Source: Streptomyces griseus (GTDB taxonomy: Bacteria; Bdellovibrionota; Bdellovibrionia; Bdellovibrionales; Bdellovibrionaceae). Taken from it: a stretch of 42,019 nucleotides of DNA. Below the pieces are notes generated by a model. That model did no database searches. It was not told where the DNA came from and was given only the letters and a program-made list of their open reading frames with translations. Of the stretch, positions 17,058-24,656 are shown piece after piece. Where the stretch lies: NCBI GenBank assembly GCA_943330705.2, contig CALQIT020000017.1, positions 1 through 42,019 of the forward strand. Reading direction: 5' to 3'. Position 1 is the first letter of the stretch; each line of letters opens with the position of its first letter. Position numbers and translations under genes: made by a program.

Positions 17058-17534
17058 CTAGGATACCTTTTTAGATTCGCTGATGACGTGCAATAGGCCA
17101 AGAAGCTTTTTTTCAGTGGATACTTTTTCTTTATTCGTCTGAGAAAATAAATTTCTTCTTCTTTTTTCAATTTCAAGAATTCGATCAAGACGATGAACCA
17201 GAAAATTGTCATCAAATGGTTTTTCAAATACGTCTGAAACGCCAAGGCGTAGTGCCGTAAGCACAAGTTCTTTGGAGGCCTCGCCAGTTAGAAAAACAAT
17301 GGGCGTTAGATCACCAGCCGAGCGAATTTTACGAACGAACTGGTCGCCCGGTAAATTTGGCATATTGACGTCAGTAATTATTGCAGACAATTCAATTGAT
17401 TTGGTCACACCGATTGCTTCAGTAGAGTCGCTACAATATATTACCTTTTCGAAGTGTGGTTGAAATAAGTCAACTAGGATTTCACCCAAATCTAACTCGT
17501 CATCAATAATCAGTAAGTTTCCATATTTTCTCAT
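17058..17534 (-). CDS. Single-domain response regulator with C-terminal extension
   Basis: The 158-residue protein has a receiver domain (1-120) with acidic pair D11-D12, phospho-acceptor D55 in I-I-T-D-V-N-M-P, the T of F-L-T-G, and K105 in F-E-K-P-F. A charged helical tail (about 118-158) follows and lacks a DNA-binding motif. It lies divergently from cheY, so it may belong to the chemotaxis network or act as a phosphate sink. The ATG has AGGAG only 3 nt upstream, and a GCCGATAG sequence (17548-17541 on the minus strand) overlaps it. Confidence 0.88.
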   Translation of the reverse strand: MRKYGNLLIIDDELDLGEILVDLFQPHFEKVIYCSDSTEAIGVTKSIELSAIITDVNMPNLPGDQFVRKIRSAGDLTPIVFLTGEASKELVLTALRLGVSDVFEKPFDDNFLVHRLDRILEIEKRRRNLFSQTNKEKVSTEKKLLGLLHVISESKKVS

Positions 17535-17664
17535 AAACTCCTATCGGCAATAAAAGAAAGGACAATAGTCAAGTTGGGAAAATCTTTAAATGAAATAATC
17601 CGCCTCATTTCTAAACAGTAAATTACACTAAAAATAAAAAAGAAGAATTTAATATGTTTTTGAT

Positions 17665-17691
17665 TCAAATAAAATTCAATACCTCCGATAG
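17665..17691 (+). promoter_or_regulatory. Possible sigma-28 (FliA-type) promoter of cheY
   Basis: TCAA (17665-17668), 15 nt, then TCCGATAG (17684-17691) resembles the flagellar/chemotaxis sigma-28 pattern TAAA-N15-GCCGATAA, with 9 of 12 positions matching. The -10-like part lies inside the left arm of the palindrome described separately. It is weak alone but fits the gene's role. Confidence 0.35.
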
Positions 17692-17705
17692 AGCTCTATC
17701 GGAGG
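17682..17705 (+). promoter_or_regulatory. Perfect 24-nt palindrome containing the cheY ribosome-binding site
   Basis: CCTCCGATAGAG and CTCTATCGGAGG are exact reverse complements with no spacer. The right end, GGAGG (17701-17705), is the Shine-Dalgarno sequence, 7 nt before the cheY ATG at 17713. In RNA it would be paired with the CCTCC of the left arm. It may be an RNA switch, an operator for a dimeric regulator, or both. Confidence 0.75.
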
Positions 17706-17712
17706 GCAAATT

Positions 17713-18129
17713 ATGTTCCCAAGTGATACAAAAGTATTGGTAGTTGATGATTTCAAGACGATGCGGTCCATTGTCAAAAAGACATTGCAAGGCATGGGCC
17801 TGACAAATGTGACTGAGGCTGAGGACGGAAAGCAGGCCTTAGCCGCTATTCGTAAGGCAGCCTTCGAGGGTGTCCCTTTTGGCTGTATTGTCAGTGATTG
17901 GAATATGCCAAATATGTCGGGGCTTGAGCTGTTAAAGGAAGTAAGGTCTGATGCTGCATTTAAGTCTTTGCCATTTGTTCTTGTCACCGCAGAAAATGAA
18001 CAGAAGCAAGTCATTGAAGCCGCAATGCTTGGCGTATCTAACTATATTGTAAAGCCTTTTACCCCCTTAGATTTTCAAACCAAAATGCTAGCTGTTTACA
18101 ATAAACATTTTGGCAAAAAAGCAGGCTAA
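17713..18129 (+). CDS. cheY: Chemotaxis response regulator CheY
   Basis: The 138-residue single receiver is phosphorylated by CheA and would act on the motility machinery. The acidic pair D12-D13, phospho-acceptor D62 (V-S-D-W-N-M-P-N-M-S-G), T92 (L-V-T-A-E) and K114 (I-V-K-P-F) are all in place, and D-W-N-M-P-N-M and L-V-T-A-E are typical of true chemotaxis CheY. GGAGG gives an excellent ribosome site, but it lies in a 24-nt palindrome. cheX follows after 23 nt. Confidence 0.93.
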   Translation: MFPSDTKVLVVDDFKTMRSIVKKTLQGMGLTNVTEAEDGKQALAAIRKAAFEGVPFGCIVSDWNMPNMSGLELLKEVRSDAAFKSLPFVLVTAENEQKQVIEAAMLGVSNYIVKPFTPLDFQTKMLAVYNKHFGKKAG

Positions 18130-18152
18130 TCATCTTCTTTAAGGAGTTTTTA

Positions 18153-18641
18153 ATGGGTATTCCTAGGCGAAAGGAAAGATCATTTTTTGAAGAAGAAGTA
18201 GGCTCGTCTTTTATTCAAGCTTGTGTAAAAACAATCGAGACCTACCTGTCCATCGCGCCACTTAGAGTAAAGCACACCATGGCTTATGACCTTCAGGTAA
18301 ATTACGAGCTCGGGGCCTACATGAGGGTTGTCGTAGACGAAAAAGATGTCCAATTGACGATCGCATTTGAAAAGGATTTTTCAATTTCTGTTTACAATAA
18401 AATGCTTGACGAAAAAAAGACGCAGGTCAATGAAGACGTCCTTGATTGTGTCTCGGAACTGACAAATATCATCTACGGCCTAGCCAAGGCGCAATTGGTA
18501 GATAAAGGACATTTGTTTAGCTCAGGCCGACCTGTCTCAACGACCGACCTGAACTCAATTCTAAAAGGTCGAGGGTCTTTGGAAGTTAAGTTTTGTGTCG
18601 ATAAAAAAGAGCCTCAATTTTCTTTAATTTTCAGTCTCTAG
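18153..18641 (+). CDS. cheX: CheX-like CheY-P phosphatase
   Basis: The 162-residue protein of the CheC/CheX/FliY phosphatase family removes phosphate from CheY. The active-site signature E-x2-N is present as E102 and N105 in S-E-L-T-N-I-I-Y-G-L-A-K, with the expected small-residue helix after it. There is one such motif, as in CheX. AAGGAG precedes the ATG. Its position right after cheY supports the role. The last 18 nt overlap the 3' end of the antisense HD-GYP-like gene. Confidence 0.85.
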   Translation: MGIPRRKERSFFEEEVGSSFIQACVKTIETYLSIAPLRVKHTMAYDLQVNYELGAYMRVVVDEKDVQLTIAFEKDFSISVYNKMLDEKKTQVNEDVLDCVSELTNIIYGLAKAQLVDKGHLFSSGRPVSTTDLNSILKGRGSLEVKFCVDKKEPQFSLIFSL

Positions 18642-19973
18642 CTTTTGAATTTGCTGCAAAAGTGCAACATCGAATTTTTGCCGGTCCAAAATTTGCGCGC
18701 GGCAGATTTCATTTCGAATTTGTTGCATCGGCTTGGGGCTTTCGCCCATCTGGACCTGCGCAGCCAAATCTAATATTTGGGCAAATTGAATCAATTGGGC
18801 TTCAATCGGTATTCTGCCAGCAACCAGCTTTCTTGGAAAGCCTTTCGCATTAATCTGCTCATGGGTTGTGGCAATAATATTTTTCAAGACGTCTTCTAAC
18901 GGAAGCTTTCGGCTCAAGCAAAAATTGATACTAGCCAGAGGATGGTTGTGATATATCGCAAGCTCACTTTCGCTAAACAATTCTAGTTGCCCGCTTCGAA
19001 GTTTATCCAGCGCACTTGGTGGGGTTAATAGCAAACCGATATCCGAAAGCAAGGCAGCGGTAGTTACCAAGTCTTCTGATACTTTGGACAAGGCAAGAGC
19101 CATCAAGCCAGCCATGGCGGCTATTGAAGTGGATCGTTCTGTAAGAAGCACTGCCGACTGACTATTGTTATCGACGATTTTCCAAGGATCTTGGACGCAA
19201 GCCAAGTTTGCCATCAATTTTTTGGAAAGTGATTTTGATTCCTCAAGAAGTTCGCGGCCTTTGACAAATGAAGAGGCCTCACTTTCGTCAACCAAAAGAC
19301 AAACTAAGTTGTAGTGGGACCTTGCAAGGTCCAAAAATTGAATTCTGCAACGCCCATCAAGTCCTTGCGCCGAGCGATCTGAGTGAAGCTCGAGATACTT
19401 TGAAAATGCAGACAGGTCATCCCGTTTTAAATAAAGTTCATTGGTAGCTTTCAATTTCTGAAGTTTGGCTTCTGAAATACGAGCACCTTTTTGCACAACG
19501 GCAAGCAGCTTTTGATTGAGAGGCATCAAAGCATAGACAGAAAATGGACAATCTGTATCTGCCAAAAATTGTGAGGCTTTAATTGGAATCAAAAAGCTTC
19601 GAATGGTTTGCGAGCAAAGGTACTCGATTGTGCTGGTCTCAAAAACAACTGGTTCTGATAGAATCAGCGAAGCCCCTGACTTTTTAGCAAAAATGGCAGT
19701 TTCGGAACTAATCCGGTTGTTAACAATTACAACGATGGTTGAATCAGGTTGAAATTGCTTTAGAACTTGAACAGCCCCGGCTATTTCAGCCTGATTTTCG
19801 AACTGAACAGCAGACAGAACTATCGTCGTGACTTGATCCTCAGAAATTCTATCAGCAAAATCTTCAATATTAGAAAAATGGAGATGGTCGCATTTGAGTA
19901 GGCTTGCGATTGGTTTGAGTCTCGATTCAAGACGATCTTCCGAGCTGATAGAACAAAGGTGCACCTGAGCCAT
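18624..19973 (-). CDS. Degenerate HD-GYP-like protein with N-terminal pseudo-receiver
   Basis: The protein has about 449 residues (ATG at 19973; an in-frame GTG lies 6 nt earlier, and neither has a clear ribosome site). The N-terminal about 120 residues resemble a receiver fold lacking the phosphorylatable aspartate pattern. The C-terminal half has the HD-GYP layout, but the HD pair is altered: L-L-S-D-I-G-L-L-L instead of H-D-I-G-K. A-I-Y-H-N-H-P and T-T-H-E-x5-G-F-P follow, with GYP changed to GFP. True HD-GYP enzymes hydrolyse cyclic di-GMP; this one is more likely a binding or scaffold protein. It lies antisense between cheX and cheA. Confidence 0.68.
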   Translation of the reverse strand: MAQVHLCSISSEDRLESRLKPIASLLKCDHLHFSNIEDFADRISEDQVTTIVLSAVQFENQAEIAGAVQVLKQFQPDSTIVVIVNNRISSETAIFAKKSGASLILSEPVVFETSTIEYLCSQTIRSFLIPIKASQFLADTDCPFSVYALMPLNQKLLAVVQKGARISEAKLQKLKATNELYLKRDDLSAFSKYLELHSDRSAQGLDGRCRIQFLDLARSHYNLVCLLVDESEASSFVKGRELLEESKSLSKKLMANLACVQDPWKIVDNNSQSAVLLTERSTSIAAMAGLMALALSKVSEDLVTTAALLSDIGLLLTPPSALDKLRSGQLELFSESELAIYHNHPLASINFCLSRKLPLEDVLKNIIATTHEQINAKGFPRKLVAGRIPIEAQLIQFAQILDLAAQVQMGESPKPMQQIRNEICRAQILDRQKFDVALLQQIQKLETEN

Positions 19974-20101
19974 AACCACTACACTAGTTAGAAATGTGAA
20001 TCACATCCAGACTTTATCAAAATTTTTCAAACCATTCGACTTTGGTCCAGTTGTGAAAAATGAAAAGACGCCGACAAGAAGATCAGCAGGTGAGTTGATA
20101 T

Positions 20102-21946
20102 ATGAATGATTTTGAAGTTGAGCTAAAGCAGGGTTTTTTAGAAGAAGCAGCGCAGTCGTTAGCGGATACTGAGCATTGCTTTCTTGCGCTTGAAGGTGAT
20201 CCTGAAAATTTAGAAAATATAAATAAGATATTTCGCTTAGCCCACAACCTAAAAGGAAGTTCAAAGGCCGTTGGTTTTAACGGCATGGGGGCTTTTACTC
20301 ACGAATTTGAAACTTTTATTCTTAAAATTAAAAATGGTGAACTGAAGGTATCCCCTTCTGTTGTCAGTCTACTGTTAAAATGTAATGACCATGTTATTAA
20401 GATGGTGGTTGCATTAAAGCTTGATTTTAATGCAACTTCTGATTCAAGTGCGTTGCTTGAAGCAATGAGCAAGATAAGTATGGGCGCAGAGGCTGAAAGC
20501 GCGCCTCATTTTTCGGAAAATGAAATCGAACCCAATGAAGAATTGCTGGCGGAACTCGAGCGCCAACTCAAAGAATCAATCGAACAAAATCAGGAATCAA
20601 CAGATTCTGATGTTGTGTCGCAAGCTTCTGAGGCGCTAATTCAAGATTCTGATGTTGTGTCGCAAGCTTCTGAGGCGCTAATTCAAGCTCCGGATCCTGC
20701 AACCAGTCAGGCCGTGGCAACTGTGAAGGCCAACCAACCTGAAGAAACTTTAAGGATTTCGGTCTCAAAACTAGAGGGTCTACTGAACTATATTGGTGAG
20801 ATGGTGATCCTGCAAAGTGTAATGCGCGAACAGGTACTAAGTACAAATTCCCTATTGTTGAAGAAGACTGTTCATCAACTTGGAAAGGTCAGTAAGAATA
20901 TCCAAGACATTTCCATGAGTCTGCGCATGGTTCCGATCAAACCAACTTTTCAAAAGATGCAGAGAATCGTGCGCGACACGGCCCAAGTCGTTAATAAAGA
21001 AGTTTTGTTGGTATTGACTGGCGAAGAAACAGAGTTGGATAAAACGGTTTTAGAAAAAATTAATGACCCACTTGTGCATTTAATGAGGAACTCTGTGGAT
21101 CATGGAATTGAAGCTGCAAATACCCGAATTGCAAACGGCAAACCCGCAAAAGGAACGGTTTTTCTCAGTGCGATTCAACAGTCCGGCAAATTGGTAATCG
21201 AGGTTAAGGATGACGGCGGGGGTTTAGATCCTGAAAAGCTAAAAAAGATTGCCGTTGCAAAGGGATTGATTAAGCCAAACTCTGTTCTTACAGATAAAGA
21301 GGCCTATGCCCTGATCTTTGCACCGGGATTTTCGACCAAAGAACAAGTGACTGATATCTCGGGCCGCGGTGTTGGCATGGACGTTGTCCGTACCAATATC
21401 AATGAACTGTCCGGAGAAATCCAGATTGAATCAAAACTTGGTAGCGGAACGACTTTTAAAATAATACTGCCTTTGACGTTGGCAATTATTGACGGGATGG
21501 CCCTAACTTTTGCAGGCGAAAGATACATTATTCCACTGAATCACGTGCACGAAACCCTTCGTCCGGCAAGCAAAATGGTCCAGCAAGCAACAGGTCTTGG
21601 GGAACTTTTGATGCTTCGTGGAGAGAATTTGCCAGTCTACCGCTTGGGCGATTTCTTCGGCAAACGTTCGACTTTACAAACCACGGAGATGATTGCGCTG
21701 GTCGTTCGCATTGGGGCTATGCCTTTTGCGATTCTAGTTGATGACATAATTGGACAATACCAAGTCGTAGTGAAGCAACTGGGGCCAGAACTACAAGCAT
21801 TTCGCGGGGTCAGTGGTTCGACGATTTTAGGCGATGGCCGTCCGGCTTTGATTCTAGAGCCTTTAGATTTACTAAAACGAAAAATCACAAATTTAGGACC
21901 AATCGTTCAAGCGGTTGCTTCAGTGGCGGGAGGGAATGCGGCATGA
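20102..21946 (+). CDS. cheA: Chemotaxis histidine kinase CheA
   Basis: The 614-residue kinase is the core of the receptor array. Domains in order are: HPt (1-110) with phosphorylated H48 in L-A-H-N-L-K-G-S-S; an acidic linker (135-215) that replaces the P2 domain and contains a duplicated 14-residue unit; the dimerisation helices (about 216-290); the ATP-binding domain with the N-box L-M-R-N-S-V-D-H-G, D-D-G-G-G-L and G-R-G-V-G-M-D-V-V; and a CheW-like domain (about 460-600). Absence of P2 means CheY binds elsewhere or weakly. AGGTGA lies 9-10 nt upstream of the ATG. A GCCGACAA (20070-20077) resembles a sigma-28 -10 but lacks a -35. The end overlaps cheW (ATGA). Confidence 0.96.
   Translation: MNDFEVELKQGFLEEAAQSLADTEHCFLALEGDPENLENINKIFRLAHNLKGSSKAVGFNGMGAFTHEFETFILKIKNGELKVSPSVVSLLLKCNDHVIKMVVALKLDFNATSDSSALLEAMSKISMGAEAESAPHFSENEIEPNEELLAELERQLKESIEQNQESTDSDVVSQASEALIQDSDVVSQASEALIQAPDPATSQAVATVKANQPEETLRISVSKLEGLLNYIGEMVILQSVMREQVLSTNSLLLKKTVHQLGKVSKNIQDISMSLRMVPIKPTFQKMQRIVRDTAQVVNKEVLLVLTGEETELDKTVLEKINDPLVHLMRNSVDHGIEAANTRIANGKPAKGTVFLSAIQQSGKLVIEVKDDGGGLDPEKLKKIAVAKGLIKPNSVLTDKEAYALIFAPGFSTKEQVTDISGRGVGMDVVRTNINELSGEIQIESKLGSGTTFKIILPLTLAIIDGMALTFAGERYIIPLNHVHETLRPASKMVQQATGLGELLMLRGENLPVYRLGDFFGKRSTLQTTEMIALVVRIGAMPFAILVDDIIGQYQVVVKQLGPELQAFRGVSGSTILGDGRPALILEPLDLLKRKITNLGPIVQAVASVAGGNAA
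20603..20686 (+). repeat. Exact 42-bp tandem duplication in the cheA linker
   Basis: Positions 20603-20644 and 20645-20686 are identical and encode D-S-D-V-V-S-Q-A-S-E-A-L-I-Q twice, in the linker between HPt and dimerisation domains. The duplication is in frame and probably recent. Confidence 0.97.
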
Positions 21947-22407
21947 CGGAAAGTTTAAGATACCTATGTTTCAACCTGGGTAAAGAGGAGTTTGCAATTC
22001 CGCTGCTGTCGATCAAGGAAGTCATTGGATTTCCAGAGATCACTCCTGTGCCCCAATCACCCGCTCATTTTTTAGGTATTATGAACCTGCGGGGGCAAGT
22101 AATTTCCGTTATGGACCTGCGACTAAAACTAGGAATTGCGAGTACGAAAACCGAAGAGACTTCGGTCATCATTCTGGATCTTGGGAATCATCAGCTGGGT
22201 GCTGTTGTCGACCAGGTCAATTCAGTTCAATTACTAACCAAAGAAGAAGTATCAGAAAAACCTGTGATCGATAATTCTAAAATACACGAGTATATTACCG
22301 GCGTATTTCGCAGCGAGAACAAGTTGATTGTTATGCTCGATATTGTTCGCGCGCTATCAGTCGAAGATAAGTCTGTCCTAAGTAAGAATTCACAAAAAGC
22401 AGCATAA
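21943..22407 (+). CDS. cheW: Chemotaxis adaptor CheW
   Basis: The 154-residue adaptor couples receptors to CheA. It has the CheW fold markers: F-N-L-G-K-E-E-F-A-I-P-L at the start, I-K-E-V-I-G-F-P-E-I-T-P-V-P, F-L-G-I-M-N-L-R-G-Q-V-I-S-V-M-D-L-R, and a closing K-L-I-V-M-L-D-I. It begins inside the cheA stop (ATGA overlap), so production is coupled to CheA. The receptor gene follows directly. Confidence 0.96.
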   Translation: MTESLRYLCFNLGKEEFAIPLLSIKEVIGFPEITPVPQSPAHFLGIMNLRGQVISVMDLRLKLGIASTKTEETSVIILDLGNHQLGAVVDQVNSVQLLTKEEVSEKPVIDNSKIHEYITGVFRSENKLIVMLDIVRALSVEDKSVLSKNSQKAA

Positions 22408-22419
22408 AGGGGAATGGGT

Positions 22420-24621
22420 ATGAAAAAGTTAATGAGTTTTTCACTGAAAGCAAAAATTATTACAATGTCCTTATTTTTATGCGCACTCATGGCCGCGGGT
22501 GGATTCTTGTCTTTAAAAAAGATTGGCTCTTCTTTCGATCAGATTTTCTATAGGCAGCAAGAAAATCGGGCGGCAAATCTGAGCGCCAAAATTTCTGCCC
22601 AATTTTTTGAGCGCTACGGGGACATTCAAGCTTTTGCCTTAAACCCGTTGGCCAAACAGTTAGACGGAAAAAAATTACCGAACTATCTGGATGCCTATGT
22701 AAAGCTTTATGGTATTTACGATGTCATTCTAGTTGTTGATAAAAATGGTAACTTCATCGCTTCAAATACAAAGGATACCGCTGACAAGGCATTAAACATT
22801 GAAAATTTAAAAACCATAAACTTTAAGTCAGCACCTTGGTTTGCTGCCGCGATTGAAGGTAAATGGACATCTGACAAAAGCAAAGGCTTTGACGGAGCCT
22901 ACTTCGAGGACGTGCATTTTGATCCGATCTATGAATTTGCATCTAGTGAGAAACGCACGGGGACTAGTTTTACATCTGCAATCACTGATGAAACGGGACA
23001 GGTCGTTGGTGTTATCACAAATCGCGCAAGCAACAAATGGTTTGAAGCTGAATTAGCTTCTAGCTTCGCAGAAATGAAAAAAAATGGTTTTCCCGACGCA
23101 GAAGTAACTCTAATAAATAAGGATGGCATTGCAATTTCGAATTTGGCACCAAAAAGCCATAGCGATAAAATTGAATTTGATAAAAAGGCTGATAACACAA
23201 TTTTTAAGACCAATTTCTTTAAGGACCATATTCCTGCGGGCGGGAAGATGGAAAAGCATCAAAACGGCGCAGTTCGATCGCTAATGGCTGGTGAAGATAG
23301 TGATGATCTGATTGGCTACGCTTATATCGATGGCGAAAAATTTATAAACAGCATCGGTTGGACGGTAGCTGTGCATTTTGATGCCAACCATGCTTTTGCT
23401 GTCAAGTCCGACGGGCTAAGCGATTTTTACATCTTAACAAGCCTATTTGCTCTAATGGGCCTTGTGGGCGCAGTCTGGTTTGGATTTTCAATATCGAAAT
23501 CGGTCACTCTAATTATTGGCACATTAACTCACAATTCAGCCGAAGTGGCAGATGCCTCATTAAAAATCGCCGAGCAATCAGCGCAATTATCTGAATCGGC
23601 AAGTGAGCAAGCGGCGGCCTTGCAAGAGACGGTTGCGGCTGTCGATGAGATTAGCGCGATGGTTGAAAAGAATGCCGATGCTGCAGAAAAATCCAAACAA
23701 ATGTCTGCAAGCAGTCGTGATACGGCAACCAAAGGTCGTCAAACTGTCGAAAATATGATGGTCGCTGTGAATGACATTAACGCACAAAATGATGAAATAT
23801 CGCACCAAATGCAGCAGACAAATTCGCAATTGATGGAAATAACAAAACTGATCAATGATATTGGTACCAAGACGAAGGTAATAAACGAAATTGTTTTCCA
23901 AACAAAGCTACTTTCCTTCAATGCATCTGTTGAAGCCGCCCGAGCAGGGGAATACGGAAAGGGCTTTGCCGTTGTCGCCGAAGAGGTTGGCAACTTAGCG
24001 CAGATGAGTGGAAATGCGGCTAAAGAAATTACTGAAATGTTATCCCAGTCGGTAAGTCAAGTTGAGAGCATCATCGGGGAAACTAAAACTCGAGTCGATC
24101 GGCTGATGTTTGATTCTCGTAAAAAAGTTGAAATTGGAACGGAAACGGCAAAAGACTGCAATGAAGCTCTGGAAGAAATTCTAGTACAGGTTTCTGGTGT
24201 TGACGCACTGGTGTCTGAAATCTCCGTGGCTTCGCAAGAGCAAAGTACAGGCATTCGTGAAATTTCAAAAGCAGTAGGACAGATGGAAGAAGTAACTCAG
24301 CAAAACTCTAGTGTCGCCCAGGCCTCCTCGCTATCTGCCGATGCCCTTCGACTTCAATCAACGCAGTTAAAATCCCTTGTTCGAGGTCTGGCTAATATTA
24401 TTAGCGGCAGCGGTAATCATCAACCAATCGCTGTCGTCGAAAAAAATAGTAGTGACAACGGAAAAGTTGTTGCAATCGATCGGAATCGCAATGCGCAAAA
24501 GAAATTTGCCAAAGGGAATTCGGAAGAAAGATTTAATGAATCATTCAGCTCCGCTTCTTTGCAGAAGGCGTCCGGGTCTGATTCCGTTCCTTCGTCTAAT
24601 GATCCAGGATTTGATAGTTAG
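22420..24621 (+). CDS. Methyl-accepting chemotaxis protein with dCache sensor
   Basis: The 733-residue receptor has TM1 at about 12-32, a large periplasmic double-Cache-like sensor (about 33-330, with [15 protein letters not shown] and A-W/P-W-F sections), TM2 at about 335-358, and a cytoplasmic coiled coil with the conserved tip [19 protein letters not shown] (about 490-510). Typical receptors read F-Q-T-N-L-L-A-L-N-A, so this is a lineage variant. AAAGGGGA sits 7 nt before the ATG at 22420 and too close to the ATG at 22414. There is no CheR-docking pentapeptide at the end. The ligand is unknown (small organic molecules are common for dCache). Confidence 0.95.
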   Translation: MKKLMSFSLKAKIITMSLFLCALMAAGGFLSLKKIGSSFDQIFYRQQENRAANLSAKISAQFFERYGDIQAFALNPLAKQLDGKKLPNYLDAYVKLYGIYDVILVVDKNGNFIASNTKDTADKALNIENLKTINFKSAPWFAAAIEGKWTSDKSKGFDGAYFEDVHFDPIYEFASSEKRTGTSFTSAITDETGQVVGVITNRASNKWFEAELASSFAEMKKNGFPDAEVTLINKDGIAISNLAPKSHSDKIEFDKKADNTIFKTNFFKDHIPAGGKMEKHQNGAVRSLMAGEDSDDLIGYAYIDGEKFINSIGWTVAVHFDANHAFAVKSDGLSDFYILTSLFALMGLVGAVWFGFSISKSVTLIIGTLTHNSAEVADASLKIAEQSAQLSESASEQAAALQETVAAVDEISAMVEKNADAAEKSKQMSASSRDTATKGRQTVENMMVAVNDINAQNDEISHQMQQTNSQLMEITKLINDIGTKTKVINEIVFQTKLLSFNASVEAARAGEYGKGFAVVAEEVGNLAQMSGNAAKEITEMLSQSVSQVESIIGETKTRVDRLMFDSRKKVEIGTETAKDCNEALEEILVQVSGVDALVSEISVASQEQSTGIREISKAVGQMEEVTQQNSSVAQASSLSADALRLQSTQLKSLVRGLANIISGSGNHQPIAVVEKNSSDNGKVVAIDRNRNAQKKFAKGNSEERFNESFSSASLQKASGSDSVPSSNDPGFDS

Positions 24622-24656
24622 GTTACAATTCAATCAGCAATTGCAATGGGAATAAG

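Noticed and set aside
20070-20077. GCCGACAA upstream of cheA as a sigma-28 promoter
   Set aside because: The -10-like match is 7 of 8 but the sequence at the -35 position (TTGT) does not fit, so it is not listed as a feature.
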